Positions 34,101-45,134 of a stretch of 64,000 nucleotides of DNA are shown one piece after another. Below the pieces are notes generated by a model. It had not been told where the DNA came from and made no database searches. It was given only the letters and a program-made list of their open reading frames with translations. This DNA is from Fallopia convolvulus. Taxonomy: Eukaryota; Streptophyta; Magnoliopsida; Caryophyllales; Polygonaceae. How positions within the stretch are numbered: the stretch's first letter is position 1; each line of letters opens with the position of its first letter. Position numbers and translations under genes: made by a program. The stretch spans positions 51,814,622 through 51,878,621 of the forward strand of contig OZ024734.1 of assembly GCA_964016875.1 (NCBI GenBank), given 5' to 3'.

Positions 34101-35266
34101 TAATGAAAATTATTCCCCCTAATTTGGTAGATGCGATCAAGTCAATCACCATAACGGATAATAACATCCAAGATAGACTGTACTGGGCTCCCAGCAAGAA
34201 CGGATGGTTCTCAACCTCATTAGCTATAGAACTGATAACGAAAGTGCATCTGCAAAACCCAAGTACTACAAATTGGATTTGGAAACTAAATACACTACCA
34301 AAAGTGAAAAACTTCCTGTGGAAACTGGGTGCTAATGGATTACCGACCAAAGAGCGATTAAAAGAAAGACACGTACCAATACCTGGAGGATGTATTATGT
34401 GTAACTGTACTTATGAAGACTTTCAACACTTATTTGTAAGATGTCCACATACATTAGCCATAACCAAACAAATTAATCCAAACATTGAACAAGTTCTAAG
34501 GAATTATGACACAAACAGGAAAACATCTAAGACTATTATTACGGAATTGTATCATCAAATCGGAGAAAAAGAATTTACATCTTTAGCAGTTACATGGTGG
34601 TGTATTTGGCATCAACGAAATAAATTGGTTTTTCAAGAAGAGCCTAACGATTTTATTCCCGATTTAACCCGACACATTAAAAGTCAAATGGAACAATGGG
34701 ATCGATCATCTAAATGGAATGAAGATGAAGAAAAAGAAAACAGAACCAAGTCATACACCAGGAGAAGACAAACTAAAACGCATAGATGGAAAAAACCACA
34801 AATGGGATATATTAAATGCAACTTTGATGGCTCCAGATTACTGAATGGACAATCATCTGGAGGATGTGTTTTACGGGACCACAAGGGAGAGGCAATTGAA
34901 ATAATAGCCAAAGTGTATGATAGTACATCTGCCATCAAAGCCGAAGCGTTGGCAGTAAGAGATGGAATTAGACTGGCAAGTCAGAGGAAATATAAATATG
35001 TGGAATTTGAGGGGGATAATGTTCAAGTCATCAAAGCTGCCCAAGGAATCCGAAATTGTCCTTGGGAGATTGAAATGGTTTCTGCGGACATCCTGCTGCT
35101 CCTTCGTGAGTTTCGAGATGTCCGGATTTCTCACGTCAACAGGGCTTGTAATGTTGTGGCCGACAAAATTGCTAAGCTGGGTCACAGCTTACCTGTTGAC
35201 GCCATTCTGAATCACCCAGAACTTCAAGTTCTCATCCGTCAGGATGCTCTAGGACGTCCGCCCTGA
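31137..35266 (+). pseudogene. LINE ORF2: endonuclease, reverse transcriptase, RNase H
   Basis: ATG at 31137 (MKIGLWNCRGMGRKSF). AP-type endonuclease about 31137-31850 (WNCRG, AIVETKT, VYAPPNA, GDLNE, SDHCKI). Reverse transcriptase about 32450-33350 (SDKSQGPDGMPAEFY, YRPISLC, QSAFVSGR, LDMEKAYDR, RQGDPLSPFLF, catalytic FADDIIIFAK). Zinc-binding domain about 34250-34460 (LPTKERLKER, CIMCNCTYEDFQHLFVRCPH). RNase H about 34800-35230 (KCNFDGS, KAEALAVRDGI, EGDN, NVVADKIAKLG). Three lesions only: stops at 32181-32183 and 33390-33392, and a one-base loss in an A run near 33900 that moves the frame. All catalytic motifs are otherwise intact. Confidence 0.95.
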
Positions 35267-35308
35267 AGGGTGGTCTCCTAATTCTTACCTAATCAAAAAA
35301 AAAAAAAA

Positions 35309-36222
35309 TTGCTAAAAAATATTTTTCCACCAAAGGTAAAAAAAACGTAATAATATCTTTTCATGAAAAATGAAAATCTGAGACACGATTACGTACTTTT
35401 TGCTCGGATTACTTTTACAGTTTACTCTTTTAGTGATCCAATCAGATGGGGATGCGTAAACAACTAAACATCATTTACTCCACTTTATATTTTTTTCAAA
35501 AATGTCTACTGAAAATCGCGCATAAAATAGCCGAAGCCTTTCGTCTGCTTTCTTTCTCCTCACGCTTAACTTCTTCTCCCATTCTCCCAACGAGAAGGAC
35601 GGTAGAAGTTCGCTCTTCTTCTCCAGCTCAAAGCTCACTTCTCTGCGTTTTCCTGCTTAATCGGTACACTTGTCTCCCAACTTCTTCTTCTTCTTCATAA
35701 ATTACATGATCATTTTGTGTTTCTGGATAGTGTGTTAAGTGACGAAGCCCTAAATGCTACTTTCTACGGCATCTTGTCTTTGATTTGGATCCGAACATGC
35801 TGGATGAATCTTGGCCTTAAAGATGTGGTTTTCATGCCCGTTCTTGCTTTTGTTGGTTGAAAAAAAAGCTAAACCTAGTTTTTTCTATGTGCTGGTGTGA
35901 TCACTTGGTGTTGATTGGCGAAAATTTGATGTTCTAATCAGGGGATTCGTTGCATTGTCTTTGTGTTGCTTAAATTAGGCTATTTTCTGATAATTCTGAG
36001 AGACTGAACCCTAAGCCCTTTATTTTGTTGTCACTTTGTTTCTCCCTTCACGCCAGAAACGTCTTCGATTTACCTCCCTTGTACACTAATATGTATTTTA
36101 TTAGAATAAGAATGTGTTTTTTTTTAACATGTACTCATTAATTAATCCTGAGAGTCTGCTTTTGTTGGACATTTGACACTTTATTGTTATCTGTTGTTGT
36201 TCCAGCTTTCCTTTGAAGCTAT
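35309..36222 (+). promoter_or_regulatory. Promoter and 5' untranslated region of the FDM-like gene
   Basis: About 900 bp between the LINE tail and the FDM-like gene. A GC-moderate stretch (35,560-35,700) with CTTCTTCTTC runs resembles a 5' untranslated exon. A donor-like CGGTACAC near 35661 and an acceptor TTGTTCCAG ending near 36204 suggest a 5' intron of about 540 bp. The LINE insertion ends about 250 bp before this, close to the likely promoter. Confidence 0.45.
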
Positions 36223-36285
36223 AATGGGTTCGAGTTCAGATGATCAATCAGATGATATATCAGCGATTCTGAAATAGGGGAATAT

Positions 36286-39200
36286 ATGCACAAGCCTTAC
36301 AAGGAATTGGAAGAAGGGAAGCTTCAAGTTAAAAAACCAAATGGAACATTTAGGTGTCCATTTTGTGTTGGCAAGAAGAAACAAGAATATGGGTACAAGG
36401 ACCTCATGCAACATTCATCGGGACTAGCAAAGGGTTCAACTAGTAGGAGCGCAAAACAGAAGGCTAATCATCGTGCTTTGGCAAGATACATGGAGACTTA
36501 TATATCCACTGGCTTAGATCAAGTTAAGCAGCCAGTTGAACCTGCTCCTGCCTCACAATCTGTTGCTCAAGAAGAGCTGTATTGCTGGCCTTGGATGGGG
36601 ATTATTATGAATGTAAGAAGTCACCAAAAAGGTCGACACATTGCTGAACAGTTGAAGAAAGAATTCTGTAGGTATAAGCCTGTTGACGTGGAAGTGTTTG
36701 ATAATGTTAAAAACTACTCTGCTCAAGCTGTGATAATCTTTGAAAGGGGCTTGACTGGATTTCATTATGCCGTGGAGTTTGAGAAATCCTTTGAAGCAAA
36801 GAGGCACGGTAAGAAGGAATGGATTGAAAAGAGAGAAAATCCCGGGTCACGTGTCTATGGCTGGTTTGCAAGGGCTGATGATTATCATAAAGAGGGTTAT
36901 TTGGGAACCTATCTTCGAACTTATGGACAGTTAAAAACCCTGAATGATATCATGAAGGAGGAAAAGAAAGAAAAGGTTGTTGGGAGCTTAGCTAATGAGC
37001 TTGATATAAAACGGGAAAATTTGGAAGAATTGCATTCCGAGGTCAATGTGCAGAAAATGACACTCGATAAGATGATCAAGGAGAAGAACAGGATGCAGCA
37101 AGCTTTTTTGGAAGGTCAGCATACTTCCTCAAAACCTTTCTGGCTTTATGCCTACATTTTTTAGTTTCACCATATCAGATTTGGATGTATTATCTGTTTT
37201 TCCATGTATCCTGCCATAGGTATGTTTGTTTGAAAGTTACAATGTTTTAGATTAGTGAATTTGGCATATTGATAAGTGCTTATCACTTCTGTAAGAACTT
37301 GAATCTTCAACCAAGTGATGTGATTTATTTACACATAAATGTGGGCTGATCTTGATGAGCTTTATAGGGTTTTGTCCATCTTTATTGTGCCTTTGATCAG
37401 TTTGCTTATATGTTCAAGTTGATGGTTTTCTGTATGTATGATGTCTAACTTAGACATCATACATTAGTCTAAGCAATGCAATTTTTTTCATTCGGTCAGA
37501 GCCATACTAGTTTCTGTTTGTATAGAGTGCATTCCATTGGATCTTGAGATAAAGAAAATTACTCTGCGTGTTCAAGCTCTATGATTTCAAATCTTGTTGA
37601 TGTTTTTCCTGTGTTTTAATACAATGACAGAGAGAGCGAATATACGGGGGAATGCTCGTAAAAATGTTCGGAGAATAATGACGGAGCAAGACAAACTCAG
37701 TCATGATCTTAAGTTGAGGCGAAGACAACTTGATATACGTACCAGAGAGTTGAACAAAAGCGAGGCTCTTACTGAACGTGAAAGACAAAAGCTTGAAGAT
37801 GAGAAGAAAAAGGTGAAACTACTATGTTCATTGCAATGTTAAATTGCTACATTTGGCTTTGAACTTAAAGTTTGTTGTTTTTATTTTGTTTCAAGGAACT
37901 TAATAATCTTCTTCAGCTTTCCTTTGGGTGGTTTAAACCATTAATAAGACAACTGCTGAAAGGGATTATATACATAATGGAACTTATTAATCTGCTCAAA
38001 GCGTTACATTTAAAGGTTTTTGTCAGAATATTTAGAAATGAGCTGTTTTTCCGGTGGTTATTGCAATGTGTAAATACTATTTGCTCTCTGGTTGTTAAAG
38101 ATTGACATGGGAGAATTTGAATACTAGGGGATTACTAGGTCTTGCCACTAGCAACTTTGATCTTGTATTGTGAAAGATCAACTGCATATTGACATGTTTA
38201 TAAGATTTGCATTATTTTTATGAAGGTGATTGCTCCTTGAACTTAACAAGTGCAATATTACAACGAAGTCACGTGTAAGCAATGTATATTCAGCTTAACT
38301 TTTATTTTAGTACTAATGATGCTATTATTTTTCTCAGAATGATAAGAGAAATAATTCACTGGAATTGGCTTCCCGAGAACAGGAGATAGCAGATGAGAAT
38401 GTTCTGAGACTGGTTCAACAACAAAAGGTCATTGTTCAAATTACATTTATGAATGATGTTTTTCATATAACAGGTTTCCTTGCAATAGGCTGACTAAAAT
38501 TTTATCTTCAGAGGGAGAAAGAGCTGGCACTGAAAAATGTTCTCGAATTAGAAAAGCAGTTGGATGCTAAACAGGCACTAGAAATGGAAATTGAAGAATT
38601 AAAAGGGAAATTGGAAGTCTCAAAACACTTGGAAGATGCTGATGCTGATGGCGTCAAAAGGAAGATGGAAGATATGAACTGTGAATTGAAGGAGAAAGTT
38701 GAGAAACTGGAAGCTATGGAAGCATTGAGAAACGCTCTATTAAAAAAAGAGCGAGAGAGCAATGATGAGCTAGTGGAGGTGCGTAAAGTTCTGATTGAGG
38801 TATGGATGTTGATCTCTATGCATTTTTATGCCTACAATACTGTAATTGGTTGGGCTTTATTTGTAATTTTTTAGAAATCAGGGCTCCCCTTCTGAATTGG
38901 CTTGTTCCTGAATTGATAATTTCAATTTTGTCATACAATATGTCTTTTTACTAAGCTTGTCAATAACATTTCTCTCGTTCTTTGTCATATGCATAAAAGT
39001 ATGAACTTCTAAGTTCTAACTCTTTTTGTCTTAGGGCTTACTTGACACATTATCAAGCGGTCGTGCTAATATTGGGGTCAAGAGAATGGGAGCAATTGAT
39101 GAAAAGGCATTTATTGGCCCGTGCAAACAAAGATTTGGAGATGAATGGCAAATTAAGGCAGCTGAGCTACCCTCCTTATGGCAGGACAATCTGAGAGATC

Positions 39201-40129
39201 CAATGTGGCATCCGTTTAAAGTTACAATAGTTGATGGGAAGCCTAAGGTCTGGTTTTCAATACGCTACATCATCTATCATTCATCTGATTAAATCTTCTA
39301 CTCATGCTCATGTAAATGAACATAAATGTCAAACCTCCAATCTAAAATAACAGTCGTTTTAGTAGTTGAATTTGTCTTTTTGGGCATTCTAGGCAATTAA
39401 TAAGGGTGAGTTATTAGTATTGTTATTGAAACTAGTTTTTATTGACCCGGATCTTCATTCATTGGTTCAAAAGGGTGATGAATGTTTAATAAATAATAAA
39501 GTAGATGAAAATTATAAGAAATTGAGTGTAATTAATACTTCCTTAAAACTTGTGTCGTCGAAGGGAGTATTTGTTTTATTGTACCCATCTATTTTAGCAA
39601 GTAGATTAAAATGATCTTTGCTGGTATTAACCTGTTAGTTAAGGATTATTTTCCTTCGCATGAGTTCAAACATGATTTGTGCGTTGAAAAGTAGCTACGG
39701 AATCAAAATTTTGTGAGAGCCTTCGTGTGTGATTGTTTAGTAATTATCAATAGGATACAAAATCCCAGATGCACAGGCTAGTGTATGTGTATGTTACTGA
39801 GAACAAAATTGCTTTAATTCTTTTGCTTGCATTTTCTTGTTTCTCTTGCCTAAAACTTGCATAACTGTTGCAACATATTTGTATGCTTTCATTATTAGGA
39901 AAGTATTGATGAAGAAGATGAAAAGCTGAAGCTTTTGAAAGAAGAATGGGGAGGTGAGATATATAAGGCAGTAGTTGGGGCTTTCAAAGAGTTGAATGAA
40001 TATAATCCAAGTGGAAGATATACTATACCTGAGCTTTGGAACTTCAAGGAAGTCAGACGAGCTACACTCAAGGAGGTGATCAACTATATTTTTAAGAATA
40101 TATATACCCTGAAGCGCAAGAGAAACTGA
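36286..40129 (+). CDS. FDM/IDN2-like protein (zf-XS, XS, coiled coil, XH), 6 exons, about 610 aa
   Basis: Plant factor of RNA-directed DNA methylation; family members bind double-stranded RNA with unpaired ends and help DRM2-dependent methylation in the nucleus. Coding exons with GT-AG borders joined in frame: 36286-37114, 37631-37812, 38338-38427, 38512-38799, 39035-39247, 39899-40129 (1,833 nt). Zinc finger-XS near residues 24-62 (CPFC...H...H); XS domain about 98-215 (YCWPWMGIIMN, NPGSRVYGWFARADDY); coiled coil about 225-460; XH domain about 480-608 (GVKRMGAIDEKAF, LRDPMWHPFKV, LWNFKEVRRATLKE). Homologues usually start about 20 residues earlier; an ATG at 36223 gives MGSSSDDQSDDIS but is out of frame, apparently by an AT-dinucleotide change near 36254-36260. 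Initiation at 36286 would keep all domains. Length fits the family (about 630-650). Confidence 0.88.
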
Positions 40130-41721
40130 GTACTTACAACTAAGGAGAAGCATAGGAAAGAAAGGTTAGTGTTTGCTTTTTTCTCAGCTTGTGATGTTTT
40201 TTGTTCTTGAGCAACAAGTCTTGATTAGGGCTGTGTTTAGATTTTACATTATAAGCATTATTATTATAATGGATTTTTTTTAAAAAAAGTGGATTATTGG
40301 GATTGAAAATGAAGGGACTTGGGAAGTGTGATTGAAATGTCCTTTGAGTTAAAAAAAATACAGTAGCTTATACTTCCACACATTCCTTGTTAGATATTAC
40401 GGTTGATTACTTGATTTTAATACATAATGTGAGGATTACTGAACTGGACCTAAAACACATTCTTTTTGCACAAACACTTAAGCTTGCAATGGATTTTCTT
40501 GCATAGTGATGACTGCATCCTTCCTTGTGATGCAGGGTAGCAGGATCTTCAATTCAAGTTGTTCAAATACCCTAATTATCTACATATAATGGATCTGCTC
40601 TTTTGATTCTCTAGTTCTAAATAGTAAGACTACTAATATTTGCATTGCCATGTTTGTGAGGGATTTGGCTTTAGTTATTAGCAGTACTAATCAGTAAGTA
40701 GAAATCCCATTCTTCATTTTGCTTTCTAAAAACCATTTGAAGAATGTATACATTGGGCCTGTGGAACAGTTGACGTGTTGTACCCTTGTAGACATCTATA
40801 TATTTCTATTTCTAATGTCAACTTCATCAGCTTAGATTTATTGTTAACCCCATACGTATTTGAAATTAGAGTTATTGTTCTGGGCGGTTTAAGGTGTGGT
40901 TTTCATTTTGCTGTCTGTTGGATATGGGTTTTGAAATCTCAACTTCCCCAGAGGAAAAACAATTCAAAATCACGGCCTTCATTTTGGAGTCCACTGGAGT
41001 GGAAATTTTCGCAGGTCATCTTTCTCTAATCATACATATTGTTTGTATGGTTAAACATAGAAAACGTACTTTCTAGGAAATTAAATCATATGAAGTTTAA
41101 ATATGGGAATTAAAATTCATAGAAATTGTTTAAAAGTGTTTCGTTATAAATATTTTAGTAGGAATTAAAGTTCTATGGGAATTTACAAAAAGTTACTATA
41201 ATAGCTCTAATTTATGAAATGTGTGATTAGTTGATTTATGAGTGTAATAGAGATTTTATAATTAATTGAATTTAAAAGAAAAAATAATTAGAAAAATATG
41301 GTGGAAATAAATCTTACCTATCCCCTTCTTGGTAATTAACTAATTATAATTCCACCATTTTGTAGGAATTGAAAATCATGAAAACTGAACTTTTTAGATT
41401 TTTGGTTGAATTTTTTTTTTCTAACCAAACATAAATAATAAATGCTACTTTCTAGGATTTTACAAATCATTAGGTTTATAATATATTAAATGTGAATTTA
41501 TTTTATTATATTTAACACATTAAATTTGACCATATAGTGTATTAAATGTGAATATACTCCGTATTAAGTATTAACTAGCAGTTGATTAAGCTATGAAACT
41601 TTCTACCTCGACCCATTCAAATGCTGTGTTTTGGATGAGCCCCCTCCCATATTCCTCATTTATAAGACCGATATTCATAGTTTCATACCCTAACTCCTCG
41701 TAAAATAGGTAGTAAGGCTGG
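40130..41721. other. 3' flank and intergenic; possible old MITE
   Basis: No gene. About 40228-40452 has loosely inverted ends (GGGCTGTGTTTAGATT against the inverse GGTCCAGTTCAGTAATCC), possibly a Tourist-like MITE, but the target duplication is not clean. 41.1-41.5 kb is AT-rich. Confidence 0.3.
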
Positions 41722-41991
41722 TTGAAATTTGTGCTCTTGTATTTCATTTGGAGAGCTAGAAATAAAAAAGTGTTCCAACTTGAGGTAGTTACTAGTGATG
41801 AGTGTGCTAGATTTATTATCATTCATCTAAGGAATAGCATTCAAGCTAGATGGAGTAAGAGTAATCGTGAATCGAGGGAATGGTTCTCTAGATTAGGCTT
41901 CAGAGAGCCAAATAATATCTGGGTTTACCTAGAGTTTTTTGTAACTAGTTTCACTATGAATGAATTACCCTTTTCATTCAAAAATAAATAA
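41722..41991 (+). pseudogene. LINE ORF2 crumb (tail of the zinc-binding domain)
   Basis: YFIWRARNKKVFQ followed by a loosely conserved stretch matches the W-x-x-RN-x-x-(V/I)F motif found after the zf-RVT Cys/His cluster of plant LINEs (compare WHQRNKLVF in the 34 kb LINE). Fragment only. Confidence 0.5.
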
Positions 41992-42028
41992 AATTGCGCT
42001 CTTTAACATATTACTAGTATACAAGTAA

Positions 42029-42032
<4 letters not shown>

Positions 42033-42071
<39 letters not shown>
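42033..42071. repeat. (TA)n microsatellite
   Basis: About 39 bases of uninterrupted TA repeat, likely polymorphic in length. Confidence 0.95.
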
Positions 42072-42075
<4 letters not shown>

Positions 42076-42522
42076 AGCAACTAATGTTTTTGCTTTGTCC
42101 TCAATGCAAATCAATTGATTTGAAAAATCAAGCAAGTCGTACGTTTTCTATTTGAACTCTTTGATATAAAAACAAGTAAACAACCAAAGTTACCAAATCC
42201 ATCATAGATGCCCATACGTAAACACCTTCCAAATGTTAATGATGCTCTCGAGATTAGTTTTGATTGGCCAATTAATAATATCCAATTAAAGGAAGAAAAT
42301 GAAACGTACCAAATTAAGTGGGTCCTTAATTGTGTATGATAAAATGATGCCAATGACAATGACATAACGTGACATTTTTGTACTCTCATCCTATAAATCA
42401 ACTAGGCATTCCCTTGTTGTGAGGCTATGTTGATTAATTATTACGGAGTACGATTCAGATAATTTCAGGGCCAAGTAAATTGGATGCTAGATGTATGTCA
42501 ATTAGGTTTAAGTGCGGTGTTT

Positions 42523-42665
42523 GTCGCATCATCGAAATAAGATCATTTTTCATGAATCTTCGGAGGAATTAATCAAGGATTTGGTTGGATATATCAACCT
42601 ACAACTTAACAATTGGACAAATAAAAAAAATATGAAGAGACGAAGGATAAGGGCACAATAATGGT
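42523..42665 (+). pseudogene. LINE ORF2 crumb, second
   Basis: The frame reading HHRNKIIFHESSEELIKDLV and then INLQLNNWT matches the same LINE segment as the previous crumb (RNKLVFQEEPND...). Probably a separate truncated insertion; it directly precedes the coiled-coil frame at 42721. Confidence 0.5.
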
Positions 42666-42720
42666 TAACCGAACTTTGGTTAACTGATCTTCGGTTAATC
42701 GGGTTTGGACACCCCGAGTT

Positions 42721-43428
42721 GAAGGTAGGCTTTTGGAGGTGAAGTCTCTAGTTTCTTCCCTCAAAGATGAGCAGAAGGTATTAGAGTCTCAACTTGAGGA
42801 GAAACGGAACGAGATCAATCTTCTTAGGCAACAACTGATGATTCTACACGAGGAAATCACTTTCACAAACACCACAAACCAGAAGCCAGGTGAGATTGAA
42901 GATCAAAACAGCCACTTAGAAGAGCCAGCCAGTGTTTGGTCAGTGAGCAGCGACGATCCTTCGAATCCACCGGTCAATTTCACAGATGATGCTGTGAAGT
43001 TGAAGCCAAGCGGAGAAACAAAACTTCCAAAGGGATCAAATAATGATGCAGATCGATCTGTTCAAGGGGCATATAGCAACAACAATGAAACCGATTCTTC
43101 TAACGAACACGATATTAGAATGGTGAAGAGTAGCAAGCAAAGGAAATTGAGGAGAAGGAAATGGAGAGACGTTATAAGACGAGCCAGAGAAGAAAACATG
43201 GTTTAAGCTTCAAGGAAGAAAAGGCACATTGGAGACGAGGTAGTTGTAACGAGGAAAGAAGATTTGTCAAGCATAGCTGAGAATGTTACGCATTCGAGTT
43301 TGGAGGATAATGCAGAGACGGAGGATGAAGAAGAAGACAACAAGGTGATTGACAAAAGAAGTGATCATGTTGAGGAGAAAGAGAAGATAGAGTTCAGCAA
43401 AGATGATGATGAACATAAAACAAGTTAA
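42721..43428 (+). pseudogene. Unrecognised coiled-coil reading frame with one internal stop
   Basis: Open in one frame from before 42721, with no ATG at its 5' side, to TAA at 43204-43206, then open again in the same frame to TAA at 43426-43428. The first part starts LLEVKSLVSSLKDEQKVLES, a heptad-type coiled coil, followed by a Ser/Asp/Asn-rich linker and a basic patch (KQRKLRRRKWRDVIRRAREE). The part after the stop is charged (SRKKRHIGDEVVVTRKED, EDEEEDNK). Continuity across the stop suggests a once-longer protein or a last exon with a nonsense mutation. No family recognised. The 5' exon(s) may lie upstream, but I found no convincing ones. Confidence 0.5.
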
Positions 43429-45134
43429 AGTAGATTCAACAGAAAAAAGATAGGATGGTGAGGATATGTTATCAAAATCAGATGCTAGAACGATAAAAAG
43501 AGAAATAAAGAATAAGATGAAATTGATATATGCATTTGAAGTCAATATAAGCTACATCTAAAGTTCTTGGATATATCTTTGTGCTATAAACAAACCAGCG
43601 TCTCTTTGTTGTGTTGTCCCGATATTAGAATTATTCTCAAGTGGCATTTATGTTACATTCGGAACAAAGAAAAGAGTCCAAATATTAATTCAAAAATCTT
43701 TCTTTACCCTAGATCAAGTATTTAAAGTTGTAAGGTGCTATTAGAATTTCGAGTAACAGAAATGACAAGAAGGATCCTATAGTCCACTTTTATGGATTTT
43801 ATGTACTAAAAGATTATTGTTGCATAAATGATATAGACACACAAAATAACAACAACAATTGATTGTTACCAAAGTTTAATAGAAGAATTGAGTTTTCGAG
43901 TTTCTTAGAACAAGAAACGTTATCCCATTAGAATTTCCAAATAACATAGGTGGTGCTTTGTTTACTTCCTACAGAACTTTGTAAACTGTGATAAACCCGT
44001 CTAAGAATTAATCAAGATTTAATTAAAGGGAGTAACCCAAGTATTAATTTAGGCCATTGTGTCAAATCAATAAAATGTGGGCAATTATCTCTATATATTA
44101 TCACGTGATGTAATTTCTTCAAATTCCGAAAGCTTTATTTATATAAAAAAATCATCAAATTCCGGAGGGTTTATTTATTTATTTATTAACCTTTTGCAAA
44201 TGAATAATTTTTTACCTACCGTGCATATGGATAAAAATCAAAGATTAGAACTAAAAACCGCCTAAAAACCTAAATCAGAGTGACATCAGAATGTGCTGAT
44301 TTGTGTCAAATCAGTATCCATCTTGTTGGTATCGACATACTATCTCACATACACGAGCTAGACATGCAATTGCCAGAGCAAAAGTCCAATAAAATCGGTC
44401 TAAATCCTTCACCGATTAATTTTAATTCCCGAGGTAGACAAATGGATTCCACGGAGCACATCCAAAACGAATTTCTGGGATGGTGCCAAGACCCCATCAA
44501 CAAAAGAGTTTCCACTCAACTCTCCCAAAATAAACATTGATTATCGATGGGCGCATTATAGTGCAAAAGCTCTTTCCAAAAATCAAAAGTCGAAATTCTC
44601 ATGAGATTTAATTGGTGTCCAGGAAAAGATATGCTTCTTCTAATCTAAGATCAAAGGTCTTTGTTTGGAATCTCCTTTTTTAATTCGCATGGGATTTAAT
44701 TGGTGCCCAAGAAGAGATATGCTTTTTCTAATCTGAGCTCGACGGTCTTTGTTTCGAATCTCCTTTTTCAATTATCATGGGATTTGCTGTCATTCAGCTG
44801 CTATAATGGAGATCCATCGTTCAGTTAGCTACTATGAAGCCCTCCGTGGATGAAAACCGGTGAATTATCTACTCTCTGTAAGCTCTTCCTTCATGCTTTG
44901 TTATACAGTTGTAGTGACTACAAAGTTCGGATCTTTGAGCTTCGGATTCTAGTAATTAATTGTGTGAGTTGGGTTGGGTTTTGAAATAGAAACTATATGG
45001 GCTATCAATTTTATGCTTCTGATTGTAGGAATGGTCTGAACTTATTTAGCCTTTGGATTTTTTAGGAAATCTAATTAACAAAAGAAAGTTGTGGAAGACT
45101 TTTAGCTAAGGAGGAGAGTATATTTGGTTGAGAT
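43429..45134. repeat. Intergenic with an 88-bp tandem repeat (44595-44785)
   Basis: No gene before the phytochrome pseudogene. Two 88-bp units and part of a third share CATGAGATTTAATTGGTGTC / CATGGGATTTAATTGGTGCC and AAGAGATATGC...CTTTGTTT. The 86-codon frame at 44280-44540 has no known motif and overlaps no repeat unit; I do not call it. Confidence 0.6.

Larger units (their letters stand above)
29444..35308 (+). mobile_element. LINE (non-LTR retrotransposon) with RNase H, nearly intact
   Basis: Two overlapping open frames (29726-31162 and 31137-35266) followed by a short 3' region and an A14 tail (35295-35308). ORF2 has endonuclease, reverse transcriptase, zinc-binding domain and a terminal plant RNase H, so this is an L1-type plant LINE that carries RNase H. 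The 5' limit is not certain; upstream in the ORF1 frame an open stretch runs from 29444 to a stop at 29678-29680. I could not find a convincing target duplication: the sequence after the tail (TTGCTAAAAAATA) has no clear match near 29.1-29.4 kb. Confidence 0.9.

Noticed and set aside
39420..39614. 64-codon frame inside the last intron of the FDM-like gene
   Set aside because: The exons on both sides join in phase without it and it has no XH-domain similarity. Treated as intron sequence.
40228..40452. Possible Tourist-like MITE after the FDM-like gene
   Set aside because: Ends are only loosely inverted and the flanking trinucleotides do not match, so not called as an element.
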